DNA of 64,000 nt from Apostichopus japonicus (GCF_037975245.1 NC_092581.1:16185303-16249302), one strand, 5' to 3'; shown: positions 24,501 through 38,563, counted from the stretch's first letter. Translations and numbers: made by a program. Notes: generated by a model not told the origin, from the letters alone.

Positions 24501-27302
24501 TAGTTCGAGAAAGGCTAGATTTATTCCAAACTTGAAACTTTACTTTATAACGATGACAAGAGAACTTGGGAGCGAAGAAAATTTTCAAATTTGAAACAAA
24601 ACAAAGTGATTGTCAGTTACGATAATTGCTCCCAGGACGATACAATCTGTTAAACAATCTTAGAAAAAAACTATGTCCATCGAAAATTTAGCAGTTCCGA
24701 TAGGGTTGATCAGCCCACCTATATCCAGCGTTCATTAAATAATAGATTAATTAAATCCTTTGTATCCGATGAACAAAAAAAAAATCCGAATCCAAATCCA
24801 AATTAAATAATAACTCCTTTCACTCCACTATTCACAGATACAAGTTTTTAAAAACTATTCTTTCCTTCTTCAAATTTTAGTCCTCATAGAAATAAAGAAA
24901 TTAACACTGTCCCATGCAACAAAGACTTCTCATATTCTGGCTTTCTCTTATTTCCCGATGAACTTAAAAAAAATCACCTGACTTGAAGAAGACAATAAAA
25001 ATTCAACTGTGGACCGCTTATAAATTTCCGTTTGCAGTTCTATTACACATCCGCGCATAACGAAAAGATGTGTTCTCTTTAAAAATGTCTTTGTCAGCCA
25101 CTTAAGAAAAAACCCAGCTTTGCCTCATAGTAACATCACTCACACAACAGACCGCATATTGTACACTGATCCTTAACTGTGTGGCTCGTATCTGTTATAG
25201 TCTTCTTGGTCAAACCACTTGCTCGTCAATTAATCAAATGAATTTGCCGTTCCCCCTGTGCAATTACAAACGCACTTATTCCCAACTCTTCCAAGTAGTT
25301 TCATCTATCCCCGTATTCCCACGGCGATCCTGGTTGTTGCCTCATCAAGTTCTCTAGTCCTATATCTGTCTCATCCAACGAAAGAAACCGAACTACGTAT
25401 AGCCACAAAAAAAAAAACATTAAAAAACCCTCGGAAATTAAAGTCCTCGCCAAGCGACTCATCAACACGGTATTTATCATTACAGACAACAGACACACAT
25501 CCCTTCACAATTGCCCAAACCGCGCTCCTTGATCAGATCACGTAAATTAATCTTTCCACAACCCGTATTATTCAGAATTTATTTGTCCAATATGCAGTAA
25601 GCACCCCCGATGAAATCTTACTCCTTGTGTCGTTCGTCGTCGTCGTAGTCGTCGTCGCTGCCGTTTCCTTCTCACCCCGTGGAATCGTGGCGTTGGTTCA
25701 GTAAGTTCTATCTTATATTCTTCTTCTTATCTTAGGGGCAATCCGCCGGCGCGTTAACCTTGCTTAGACACATATTGCGTCTAACACTAAATTGATCACT
25801 ACTAGCGAGTTGCTTTTACGCTTCCCCAGTTTCCCTCTAAATACACGACACGAGATGTGTTCTACTGCCGCTGTCTACATAAGATGTATAATATGAATCG
25901 TTGTCAATAAGCCACATCAAGCACTCGGTAGTGCGTGAGGATGACTGTTAAAGAGGCACGTTTTTCTTCTTGCAGTTTTATTGACACTGACGTATTTTTT
26001 CCAAGTCTTTTGTCAAACGACCTGACTGTGCAGTTAAAGATACAAATAAATCATTACCGCTTAAAAATGGTTGTGTTTTATCTGTATCCGGAAAATGAAC
26101 GAGGGGGCGACCACGGACAAACTAAGGGGCGCGCATCATGTAACATAAACGTGATTTTTATCACTTGATTTCTTCTGCAGGAATAAAAGCATGCTGTTTT
26201 TTATTGTGTCATATTTTTTATATATAAAGTTGATCAAATCAAATCATGACAAATAGATATGAGCTTTGCCGCAAGAAAGTTTGAATTACGATAGGCTTAA
26301 ACTGACAAAATATTTGTAATGAATGTTTTTGGTTACAAATGTTGCTTTTTTAAAGAAAATTTACGTGACTATCTTGTAGCAGAGGCGAATGACGTCATCT
26401 TACTGTGATAGAAGTTTTATTGTTTGTAATTTCCTTCGTTCATATCAATTTTAATACATTTCTGCATGTGTTTACAAGGTGGAATCCTGATTAGAAAAAC
26501 CCTATAAATTGAAGTAATAAAACAACGCTAAGATTACAGCTTCTTATTGTTCTAGTACATGATTATTAAGTTGCTACAGTTTTCAAAGCTGTCTTCTTTT
26601 TTTCGTATTCTCTGCGCTTGTCTTTTAATTATTTAAAATTATTCAACATCTCAACAAATTAACGAATCTAGGTGTAATGGACCTATTTTGGGGGCTATCA
26701 TTTTGTTTTGGGAAACTAGATAAACAAAACAACGCTATTAACTTGCTTTCGAGCTGCACTAATTTCTACGATGCGATATTAATCAACAACCGTTTCAAAT
26801 CATGACTTATTCATAAAAACATAAATCAATCCAGGTCACTTAATCAAGAAGCCTCTCATATACAGAAAGAACAAACGCCATAAAACATATTGTTATTCAA
26901 CGATGATCACGTTGAGCTCCCCCACCCCCACCTCCCCCTTTAGTCTTACTGCCTCATGTAAGGGAGACGATGAGGGACGGGGGGCGGCATGGGGACGCGG
27001 GAGGGGGGTAAGAGAGGTGCCTGTTCGGTGCTATCGGAAATAATTGAACATTTACGTATGCACAGCAGGTTGTGTCTTCTGAAAATTACAAATTTGTGGG
27101 AATAATGAGGTGTACTGTGTATATAAAACTTGCATTTTCATATTTGTACTTAATTGTGTTGTATCACTTTGTATTGCAACTTGTGTAGCCATTTTTGTTC
27201 AAAGATACTATACACTGCCATGTTAAATCATTCCGTATAAACCAGTACTGGGACGAGGACGCATGATTCGAGTGAATTGAGTGTCTCCAACAAGTCCGTC
27301 AA

Positions 27303-27553
27303 AATGTCCTCATAGAGAAAAGACATTGACAATGTCCTCATAGAGAAAAGACATTGACAATGTCCTCATAGAGAAAAGACATTGACAATGTCCTCATAAA
27401 GAAAAGATATTGATAATGTCCTCATAGAGAAAGACATCGACAATGTCCTCATAGAGAAAAGACATCGACAATGTCCTCATATAGAAAAGACATTGACAAT
27501 GTCCTCATAGAGAAAACACAGTGGCAATGTCCTAATAGAGAAAATACAGCGAC
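27303..27553 (+). repeat. 28-bp minisatellite, nine copies
   Basis: Nine head-to-tail copies of AATGTCCTCATAGAGAAAAG plus ACATTGAC (28 bases; one copy is 27). The first three are identical; the later ones carry one to five changes. Confidence 0.97.
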
Positions 27554-28055
27554 TCGAGCCAATGGCGCGATGAGAGTCGGGGAAAATCACTGGCAATGTC
27601 CACTCGACCTTACTAAATGAATTCTTACAACTCTGCAGCCATTTCGCAGGCTTGTATTCTCTTCAAATCCATTCCTCGTACACATATTATACGGTATACA
27701 GGTTTATACGCGGGTCTAATTTTCAAGTTTACATGCATCAAGGCGCAAGAGCCCCTCCGTACTTTTAATTGATCTGTTAATTGAACCTTACGGGTCAATT
27801 ACAGGAGGGGCAAAGAGTAAATTAAATTTAGCTTAACTGGGCCACGTAACGGTCAATGTAGGCAATTACTTATAGATTCATTCTTCTATTGACCAGGGCT
27901 TCTAATTTCAGCACCTGAGATGGACGGACGCTATAACGAAATAACTAAAAACACGAAATCAAAGATATTTCCTCCCACTTGTTAAACACCGATTTAAATA
28001 TATAAAAGAAAGAGGGCCTACTGGTTTGATACCACAGCAATTGAGAAAATTGCAT

Positions 28056-28090
28056 CTGAAGAAGATCATGCTTGGATCGAAACGCCAGAC
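28056..28090 (+). ncRNA. Hammerhead-like core motif, copy C
   Basis: CTGAAGA (28056-28062), a GATC...GATC hairpin, then GAAAC at 28079-28083 and GCCAGACC. This copy keeps the canonical first C of the CTGANGA box. It belongs to the same motif family as the Penelope-like copies at 6648-6766 and 57647-57765, but its flanks differ. I cannot see a complete stem III and cleavage site, so self-cleavage is unproven. Confidence 0.45.
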
Positions 28091-29090
28091 CCTCGAATTT
28101 TGATATCATACAACTATGAATTAGATAGGTGGAGAAGCCAGAGGAAGGTAAGATGTGGGATATGGGGTGGGGGAGGGGGAGGGGTGTTGTGATGTCTGGA
28201 AGAACATGAGGGGTTTCTTATTGAGATATGAAAGGTCAGCTTTAGGGGTAACAGGACGAAGAATTTAATCCATGACAGAAATATCCTAGTATAAATTATG
28301 TTGTCTCACAATAGATACAATTAGCCTTGTATGAATTTTGTACCTTTTACCCCCCCCCCCTTCCTTCACCCAAGTTATACTCTAATATATGTAATTGCAC
28401 ATGGATATTATAGTATATTAAGGTTATATTAAGGTTGATATTATATTGAGGCTGGTGTCTGAGAAGTGAAGATATATAGAGGGTGTGAGGAGGTGTGAAG
28501 GGGAAAGGGGAGGGGGAGGGGGAGGGGGAGTGAGCCATAAACTGAAACAAAAAAACTCGACCACCCTGTGTCTCAGTCAGGCTACTGGCCTAAAAGTACA
28601 AACATAGAGATTGCTAGTGGGTGCGGTTATTGGGGTCCGTGGTACTTGGCAACGGGTCTAATAAGTACACGTTAGATGTTGCTAGTGGGTCAGGTTACCG
28701 GGGTACATGGTATTTGGGGTGTATGAGGTAGGTGTAACAGAGTGAAATACTGAATGCGGACTAAAGGAATAAACGTGGTGCAAAAAAATCTACGAATCAA
28801 AGTAATAAGAGTGACAATGTATATGAAACTGTACATGATAACCACAGAGAGTGTGCAGTGAGACGTTAAGGATTGGAGGAAGAATGGAGATGGATGGATA
28901 CATTACGTAATTCTTTAATGGATTTGGGAGGGATCATTGTACGTATCATGACAAGCGTCTGTGTGAGGGTTTATCGATGAAACTTAAAGTGCCATCATCC
29001 CCAGATGGATATTTTCTTGACATGGTTGCTTTCCTCATCACATTGGGTTCGTTATGACCAGGTTATGACCCTTGCAGTCTCCGGACTCTT

Positions 29091-29160
29091 TGACGTCACG
29101 GTCTTTGACGTCAGAGCGGTGCGTCGGTTATTTTCTACCTACTCAGACTGACGACGTCAT
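29091..29160. promoter_or_regulatory. CRE-like cluster
   Basis: Two perfect TGACGTCA palindromes (29091-29098 and 29106-29113) in a short duplication of CTTTGACGTCA, and a GACGTCAT at 29153-29160. This is the full cAMP-response element recognised by CREB/ATF proteins. It lies in intron 2 of the HES-like gene. Whether it is used is unknown. Confidence 0.4.
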
Positions 29161-29593
29161 AATGAACCACTTCTGAATTTCTTTACCCAAATGACCTTTT
29201 AATAAAGTCCAAAGTATCCCGCCCTTTCCACTCGATTACTTCATCAAACTATTCTCCACTTTTCTCTTTACATAGTAAACTATCTACGACCTCAACAGCA
29301 TCTCGAAGACTGCAATATTAATAATATATTTGACACAGCCATTCTATCCTAAACGTACAGAGTAAATGTTTATTCAACAGACAAAATGTAGCTGTTTTCT
29401 TCATTAACCGAGGTTCGTATACAATTAAATAAATGCATATAAGTATCTCATTTAGCCTTTAAACCATTTCACCAACACTTAGGCTGTTTTTGTTCATCAC
29501 ATGTGGATGAAACACACAAACACAAATATAAATATATATAAATCTATATAAATATATATATATAAATATATATATATATGAATAAGGCGACTC

Positions 29594-29761
29594 CAGTGGA
29601 ATTACGACCTTCCTTACGAGTTTCGAACCTCTGGAAATACAATCAGCGTCCATAGCCTAGTGGTTAGGGTGTCCGCCTATAAAGCGGGAAGCCCGGGTAC
29701 GAATCCTGGTAGAGGCTGGAAGTTTTTTTTCACTGTTCTGGATTTTCCAACTCACTACGAT
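29594..29761 (+). mobile_element. tRNA-derived SINE, copy 1
   Basis: A 168-base element that recurs in reverse orientation at 52701-52867. A head of about 50 bases (CAGTGGAATTACGACCTTCC...) is followed by a tRNA-like part with A box TAGCCTAGTGG and B box GGGTACGAATCC. An anticodon arm (TCCGC, seven-base loop, GCGGG) and a tail ending ACTCACTACGAT complete it. It is not a functional tRNA: the acceptor stem pairs poorly and a long head precedes it. (AT)n lies just upstream. Confidence 0.8.
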
Positions 29762-31045
29762 GTCAATGTACATGCAGGCACGTTCCCTTTAAGTTAAAGC
29801 TTGCGGGGAAATTTACGCAAAGTAGATCGACATTGTTTGAAAAGCATAAGTGGGAAACTGCTCTATTAAAGACAGTCATTCCGCTACAACAAAAGGCATA
29901 CAGACACGCTATACATCTTTAACGAAAGGATCTTGTATCCATTAGCAAACGAGTTTTTTAGGAGCTCGACGGAATATTGGCCATAGAAAATCTGATGAGC
30001 GTACTTATTAGAGCTTTTGTCTAAAATGATTTCAAGAAAAAGCGAGCGAATTACGATTAGGGATAATTTCCGCAGTGGATGGAGAGCTTTTTTTGTTTTG
30101 TTTTACCATGTCGCTGACAAGGGTTCGTGGGTGTCTTCCAGGCGATAAGATTTGTTGAGAGGACGGTTGCTAAGATACAGTAGCAAGTGCACATATGTTC
30201 GTTAATTTACTTGAGGAATGGAGGGGTGGATTGCGTATAGTTTTTCCAAGGGTAAATTGACATTAGTTTGTTCATAATAAATAAGATTTGTATAGCTGTA
30301 AGTATAAAGAGACAGAAAAGAGGAAGAGAGAGATAGAGAGAGACCTTCGCGGGTAATATCTTTGTCTTTGGCTGCTAGCTAAGAAATTAGACGAGGTATT
30401 TGTAGTACTTGAATAAATTGTGTATGCAATATGGTTTACCTATATATAACTGCGTTTATGACCATGTATAATCAGCAATTAGGCGAGTGACACAAACTAT
30501 ATAGGGTAGAAAATTGCAACATTATGAGCGGTAATTTTTTTTTAAAAGAGAAAATGAAGAAAGAAAGAAAGAAATATATTTAACAGAGTGGGTGGGTAGG
30601 GGAGGGGAAACATTGTTAGTCACGTTTCATTGTAAAGTTTGTATTGTTGTAGAACACATTCGGTATTAGTACAGACAACATAACGGTAAAGACACACTCA
30701 CCACTGTGCGATTTTTGCGTTTGTTTTTGTTTGAATGTATGTATGCATGTGTATGTATGTGTGTATGTATGACGACACAAAAAAGATACCAACGATCGCT
30801 CAGTTCAAAACTATATTTGTTTTCAATTTAAGGTAAGTTGTCATGGTTACAGAGGTGCTACCTGAATTTCCAGCACGGGGAGGGGGGGGGGGGTGGCAAG
30901 CAAACAGTTTATTTTTTAGGGGAAAGGGGAAGGGCTAACATATTCCAAGTCCAAAAAGTACCTTCAAATAAAGTGCACATTACGGGCAAATTTAGGAGCA
31001 GAGGAGGGGGAGGGGTCTTCAGTTTGTTTTACCGGAGCTGATTGG

Positions 31046-31128
31046 GGAGCAACTGGGGGAAAGGCCCGAGCAACTGGGGGAAAGGCCCGAGCAACTGGGG
31101 GAAAGGCCCGAGCAACTGGGGGCCGAGC
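31046..31128 (+). repeat. 21-bp minisatellite
   Basis: Nearly four copies of GAGCAACTGGGGGAAAGGCCC, identical until the last, truncated copy. Confidence 0.95.
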
Positions 31129-32809
31129 GTCGTCATATCTGAAGAGGCAACTGATCAAGCAATGCATTCCCCTACCTCTCCTTAGGTGCCTCCAATATTC
31201 TGAGCTAGCTTATACATATTTTTTTTACGCTGCTTGTGTTTAACTTTGATAAGTTCTTTGTAAATATATGCACCAGACATCAGCTACTTTTCGGCCATCG
31301 TTCCGAGAGCTTTCAAGCGGGCGTGTTTTTTTTTTCCTTTTTTTCATCGATGCTATACCGTATGTATTCTTTATACCATTGTAGAATATGCACGATGATA
31401 CATTTCTTGTTTTACGTGAAAAGAATTCATCTCAGATCACGTTTTTATACTTGCAGCCAGACACTGATTTTTTTACTAACTTGGATCATGAAAATCGATA
31501 AAGTAGTGGTGTATATCCATTTACTGGTACTACGTATAAGGCTACACACACCTGCATGAGTGCACCGAGCATATTATTATTATTATTATTATTATTATGT
31601 ATGCATCGAGTTGTTCGGAAGTTACACATGCATCAATAATTCTCACAATTGTAAGACCTTTCATTTATATAACATATATAATTTGATGATGAACTCCGCA
31701 AGAAACCTCCCCCGGAAAAAGCATTTATTCTATTTTAAGTCTTCGTTTAATGGATACTTGATTAAAGCAATGTACAGATATCATGCACTCCAAAAGGGGG
31801 TTGGTTGTTGACATGCAATCTGCTAAAATTGTAAAAGATGGTTAGTATATACCTATAATTATCAGGTTTACACACTCAATGTACACTTTAATCTTGAGAC
31901 GGTATATATGTACTGCCCCTCTAGTCATTTATTGATTATAGATAATCTGGAGAAAATGCACATCCAAAAAAGATGACATGTGAGGTGAGGATGGTGGAGG
32001 GGTGGGAGGGGGGGGGGGTGACAACAATGGCATTGAACTGCAGAGCAAACAAAGTTAGCGTGTATGTTACAGATAAGAGAAGCGCGCACTATTTTGTTTT
32101 CGCTTCAAGCATATGCATGCATGAGTGAACGACCAAAAAATACCCCCAGCTTCGTCTAGTATAATCGAATTCCGTGAGTGGAAACGAACAGAGAAATTCC
32201 ATTAAAATAAATCATATACGGAAGAAATGACTTAATCGTAAGTCTAATTGGAAGAATCGCGTTATAACCTGCTCTAACCCCTACTGCCTTAGGTGTCAAC
32301 TTACAGGTTGGTTTTTATTTTATTTTATTTTTTGTATAGAACTTTCAGCTAATGTCAGATTGGTTAGGAAAATCGTAAATCAGTCGCGGGCTCACGACGG
32401 AAACATATATATACGTTATGGACCACTATGCTGAGATGTTTAGTTCTAACAATTTATCGTTCATTGGTGTATACAAATTGGCTGACAAACAATAGCATCG
32501 GGCACCAGAACGGTGCCAAACACTTTGTGGTTAAAGCCTAATGTAAATGAACTTGCTCGGTATGGGGACCTGCACGTGCGGCGTTGTTGATCACATGAGA
32601 AAGAACATTAGAGATGTAATCCAAATGTGCCGACATGAAGGTATGTAGATTGTCTGTAAAGTGGTACTCCCCACCCCCCCCCCTCCCCCATGGTTCAGAA
32701 CAGGCCTGCTCGAAGCGAAACCACAGGGGAAATTAGTAATTACGTTCAAGCTTCTTGTACAGGTTTGACCGTCTCGTGTAATTTTTGCGATGATCTTGTC
32801 AGTGTTACT

Positions 32810-33535
32810 GTTGCAAATAATAACCTGTTACCGTTGCAATGATCACCTGTTACTGTTGCAAATAATAACTTGTTACCGTTGCAATGATCACCTGTTACTG
32901 AGTGCAACGTATACCTGCTACTGCTACACTGATCATCTGTTACTGTTGGTGTTACTTTAACTGTTAAAATAATCACCTGTTACTGTTGGAAATATCACCT
33001 GTTACTGTTACGATGATCACCTGTTACTGCTGCAAATAATAACATGTTACCCTTGCAACGATCATCTGTTACTGAGTGCAATGATTATCAGCTACTGCTA
33101 CACTGATCATTGTGTTACTGTTACTATTACAATAATCACCTGTTACTGTTGGAAATATCACCTGTTACTGTTAGAATGATCACTTGTTACTGTCTGTGTT
33201 ACTGTTATCATAATCACCTGTTACTGTTGGAAGTATCACCTGTTACTGTTACAATGATCACCTGTTACTGATGCTATAATCACCGGTTAATGTTGCAATA
33301 ATCACTTGTTTCCATTGCAATAATCACCTGTTACTTTTGCAATAATCATATGTTAATGTTGCAATAATCACCTGTTACTGATGCAATAATCACCTGTTCA
33401 CGTTGTAATGATCACCTGTTTCTATTGCAATGATCACCTGTTACTGTTATAATAATCATATGTTACTGTTGTAATAATCACCGATTTCTATTTTAATAAT
33501 CACCTGTTACTGTTGTAAATGATCGCATGTTATTG
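32810..33535 (+). repeat. Minisatellite of ATCACCTGTTACTGTTGCAAT units
   Basis: More than 25 diverged units of about 22 bases with higher-order periodicity. At least 15 units retain CACCTGTT, so the array repeats the CACCTG E-box core many times. It lies in intron 2 of the HES-like gene. Confidence 0.9.
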
Positions 33536-36500
33536 TTGTACGCTGTCTGTCAATGTAGAATAATATGTTGAATTTACTATACAAAACCACAGTATAACTA
33601 TACATGTAGTCTTGATGTATACATATTGTGTATGCTTATTCTTACAGTTACATGATATTGTAGAGTCAGACATATATGCTTATACTTCTGCATGGCTATT
33701 ACTGTTACATGTTGCTCTTCTAGCCTAAGTTATGATGATTTATACAGACTGCATGGAATAGACGTTTACGGCCATATCCATATGATCTCAGATCTGAAGG
33801 AAAACGTGCAACCTTCCATGTTCCTTGTTTACACTGCTTCCGTCTCGGCACTATTTCTACAAACCCAGTCAAATATAATGCTTACAGTGAATTGCTACTG
33901 TTTGCACATCAAACAGAATGCCTAAGGACTATAGCATGGCATCGGAAATTAAAAAGTTTGACTGCCTTTTATATGTGGTGTCCTAACAGCCTGGTGCATG
34001 AAACCTATAAGGTAACACGTTTACTAATATAGCCGTATAGGATGGAACTAGGATCTTTAGATATTGTTGATAAACAATCCATTTATCTAAAGATTTACAT
34101 ACTACCGGGATGTATTAACCTGACATTTGTGAGCTGTCGATGGCATACGTTATATAAGCCATATATTACCGGCCGTGACCGGGTATAGGGTCCATTGTAG
34201 CTTTCAAAAATAAGGCACAACATAGGAAGGATCCTACTGAGGAATTTCTGCGATTTGGAATGAAAACTGTGAGGGCTGACGCATCGATATGTGCTGATTA
34301 TTGCTTTCAAATGCTTTAAAATGCTTTCACACGCTCGCCATACGCCTCCTACCCCTCCCCACATCACCCCCCCCCTATTTGCCCTCTCTCTTTTCAACGG
34401 TAGTTCTTTTGGTAAGAATTATCGGGTTACATCACTGGTATATTATTTTGGTACAGATTCTGGCGACGACCATTTTCTTGAGTAAGTAAAGACACTTCTC
34501 GCGCGTACAAAGTCCAAGTATTTCACATAACAGTTGTACACTATGCATTTTAGTTTTGTTCATAAATACGTGCTTGTTTGCTTGTTGAAATTTCATCAAG
34601 ATTTACACAGCTATAATGCGGGGTTCATTCAAATTAGTAAGTACCTTAAGCTCTCCAGATGTGCCCTTAATTACACCTATATATTGTAAATATATAGTTA
34701 AAAGGCTTGAGATACCAAAAAGGAAAAGAAAACTCACGAATGAGAAAAATATGAGATCAATAGATAAGATAAGTTGAAGAGCGTTTTCAAGAAAATATGC
34801 TGAAGTACTCTTAATGCTTTACATGCATGACTGTATAATATCACTCGATGTTTAACAGTCTGGGGGGGAAAAATAATTAAAAATATGTAAAGAAAATAAA
34901 ATAAACCGAAGATGACAATGTATACATGCACATGATATAAATATACGTATAGAACTACATAGCCATGCTCTAACTTGTACCCACGGGCTTTTATCCATTC
35001 ATCTATATGCTTCGACGAGATAGAACCGCAATCGCAAATTCATTTCAATCTAAGGAATGGTCGGTGTTTTCAATCTTTCACGACTTGCAAGTATAAGAGA
35101 CAATAAGCTGCAGGGTCTACCGCTTTAAACGTTTGCCACGTATATATACATATATAAAAGGTGACGCAAAGTGACGTGTATACAAGGCGTTGCCATCTCC
35201 GAGGTGTCTTTCGAGCCGCGGAATCGAATATGAAAATTGCTAATGGCAAATCATGAACGCCACGAGAAACTTTACCGCGATGAAAAACAGGAAAAATAAT
35301 CCCTTAGGAAGCAATAGCTAGAACAGAAATAATTACAACTGAAGCTAAACGGAGAGAAGACGGGAGTAATCAGCCGGAACTAAACTGTTCACAACCAACA
35401 GAGAGTTATGCAGCTCGTGGAAGCATGGAGATGGAGAGAATTAGGAACAAAGAGTTAACATATATCTTCATATAACCTTGTGACTCAAGTTGATGATTGC
35501 TCTATAAAAAAAAAAAGCCTGTGGGCGAATGGCTTTTGTTTATCATGAAAAATAATAGCGAAACGTTAGAAATTAGAAGTTGGATATGATGGGCAGAACA
35601 ACAACAAAAAGATACCGGATTACGAAAAGTGAGTTGCAAAAGACGACCGTTATTTGCATGTATCTGAGCTCACAAAGATGGAAGACTTCGCCGCCGACAA
35701 TAGACTGTCACACAGTGGAACAATATGCTAATCTGGGATCATCGGATTATCTGCATAATCATATTCGTTGTATGTATCTATCCACATCCAGACAAACAAA
35801 GAAACGTTACAGTGGATTTGCATGAAAGTAACTCATATTTCCCTCACATAACTCTTTAAATGATGTTTCACAACACAGGTGTTACAGTTAATCCTAGCAG
35901 CTATCTTGCTTTAAATATAACAAGTCATTAACAAAAGGATTCCAAGGATTAAAAAAAAGAACCATACATGAATTATCATAGGGGGCGGGGGGCGGTGGTA
36001 AATCTCTAACACTTACAATTTTGTAGCAACTATCTTGTTTTCATGCCTTCATTGTTTGCGCAAGTCAAAGACCTATAATCTTGAGTGAAGACTTTAAAAT
36101 GGGGTTAGCCTACTTAGGGCGCTGTGATGGTACAATCGGAATGCATCTATAGCGCTTCATATGATATTTCGTGTTCCGGTGTTAAATGATCTGTTTGTCC
36201 CAATCTTTCAGGGATCAAACTTTATAGAGACCTGTCGAATATCTGTCTAGTTACGATTCATTTATATTCAATGTAATACTGCATAATTATTTCTGGAGAT
36301 TTGCTCTTTTCACGGGAGAGGCGTGGAACGAGGGGGGTTCGATAGTCCGGGGGATGGCTAGGCCTAGCGACACTGTATGAGGTCGACACAATCAGTGCAT
36401 ATCCAGACTTGTGAAATAGAAAAGCTGGGCTTTTAGACAGAAACAGCGCCCTCTATAAGGCACCAGGTAGCACAAGTTGCAACAAAGGAGGTTCGGGACA

Positions 36501-37147
36501 CGCTAAGCCTTCTAACGGTAAACAACTATATGTTGAGAACCATTGATGCTATCATCCGCCAACAAACTTTTGTTCGATCGGTAAAACAAACAGTTGATTT
36601 ATCGCTCATGGTTAATTCTATTCAAGACAATAAATCGAACAATGGTCTTTATTATCTATACTATGACAGATGACTAATTTACATAACTATACTGCATGTT
36701 ATACCATATTGATAAATTGTTTCATGATGACAAAAACAAATATTGGACTGTGATAGCGTTCGCGTCAAGTAGGAAGCAGTCACTTGACTGATCGAAAATT
36801 ATCAGATAAAGGTTATCAACATCGCCACGAAAAGGTAGCATGAATTGATACATGCTATTCACTAGAATGACAGCTACATCTATCTCATAATCACATTATA
36901 ATAAATAAGTAAATATGACATTAATCATTTATTAACTGACATCATTTATCTGGCATCAATAAACGTGAGTCTTCACGATAAAAATTTATCAGAAAGATCA
37001 CACACGATAACTCACGATCTACCTTTGCTTTCGACAGTCACAATCTTGTTTTGAATATATATTTTCAGACGCGCGAATCCCTTGATCTTTTTATAACATT
37101 GGCATGGATAGTGCATGTTTTCCTTATCTTTCTTACGAACTTTGCTT

Positions 37148-37305
37148 ATTAAGCATATAGCCTAGGCTATTGGCTATATTAAGCATAGCCTAGGCTAAGG
37201 CTATTGGCTATATTAAGCATATAGCCTAGGCTAAGGCTATTTGGCTTTATTAAGCATAGCCTAGGCTAAGGTTATTGGCTATATTAAGCATACAGCCTAG
37301 GCTAT
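37148..37305 (+). repeat. Palindrome-bearing minisatellite, five units
   Basis: Five units of ATTAAGCATATAGCCTAGGC-type sequence, each with an AGCCTAGGCT palindrome and most followed by AAGGCTATTGGCTAT. Each unit can fold by itself and with its neighbours. Confidence 0.92.
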
Positions 37306-38406
37306 CCCGTGAACTGCCTCGTGTTCTGTATTGTGTTTATAATATTTCTAAGGTCTTTTGTTCCGTTTAGCTCAAATTGCTTTATCAACGAACAAAGTCC
37401 ATCGACCGTCTAGATCATATCAGCTTACACAAGTCAAGTATATCATCTCAAAATAGTGAAGTTTGAAGCAGCCAACGACTTGATTTCGATGCTACTGTTA
37501 AACATTTAGGCCATTAGCTTGATTAGTCAAGTTTCGTTTCAAAGAATGAAAATAAAAACATACATGATACTAATGATAATACTAATATGGAAAGTGTCTG
37601 AGGTACGAAATGTTGATAATCGAATTCCAACAAGAATTACTTGTTTAATTAACCTTCAACATTTGACAAAAATCTTGCCAGTTTTCGTATGGCTTGACCA
37701 ATAACATTACAAAATTATCTAGAGTATAAACTAACGCTCGTCAATGTCAGTAGAATTCCCGACCAAACACAAAAGTTTTTTTTCTGTAATGAAAACGTTT
37801 GAACTACGAATACGCATTTCATGTATTTAATCCTGTTTCGAAAATGATATAGCCTACTGCTGTTTCAAAGTTATGTCATTGTAGCCAGGGGAACCAAATG
37901 CCTGAAGATCGAAGCCCTCAATACCCTTATCTAGTGAAAAAATAGTCTCGGGGAAAACCTCAGTTGGACTAGCTAATTGCAAGTCAATTTCGATTAATTC
38001 TCGGTAAGTTTGGACAAACAAAACTGACGAATCTTCCAAAACATGCTGGAAATGAATATACAGCTTTCGGTTGAGAAAAGTCGTCTAGTGCAGTCAAATA
38101 TTGATTATTTGCCTTTCAACGTTATCAGTGATGGCCCTACTTTTGACGATAGACTACGAAAAACCTTATCAACAAGTACTTTTTATTCCTGAGGCGAGAT
38201 GGCTTAGGTTATAGCCAAGGAAAATGAATATTAAACATGAATAACAAATTTTCTCTTTGCTTTTGTTAAAAAAATAATAAACTCAGAAGAATTTGATTGG
38301 ATTATTACACCTTCTACGGTATATCGGTTACCGATTACTAGTAAGTAGAAACCGCATACAAAACATCAAAATTATTGCTAGGCAGTGCAGGACTCGTACT
38401 CACGCT

Positions 38407-38517
38407 ATATATATATATATCTATATATATATATATATATATCTATATATATATATCTATATATATATCTATATATCTATATCTATATATATGTATCTAT
38501 ATATATATATATCTATA

Positions 38518-38563
<46 letters not shown>
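38407..38563. repeat. (AT)n/(ATCT)n microsatellite
   Basis: Long TA run interrupted by regularly placed C (ATATCTATAT). Confidence 0.96.

Noticed and set aside
25615-25700. (CGT)n-containing CpG patch with a minus-strand donor-like GGGGTGAGAAGG, a possible internal promoter
   Set aside because: No ATG in phase with exon 3 and no supporting elements; too weak to list as a feature.
29646-29720. A genuine tRNA gene at the SINE
   Set aside because: The A and B boxes are good, but the acceptor stem pairs poorly, a long head precedes it, and the same composite unit recurs at 52701-52867, so it is a SINE.
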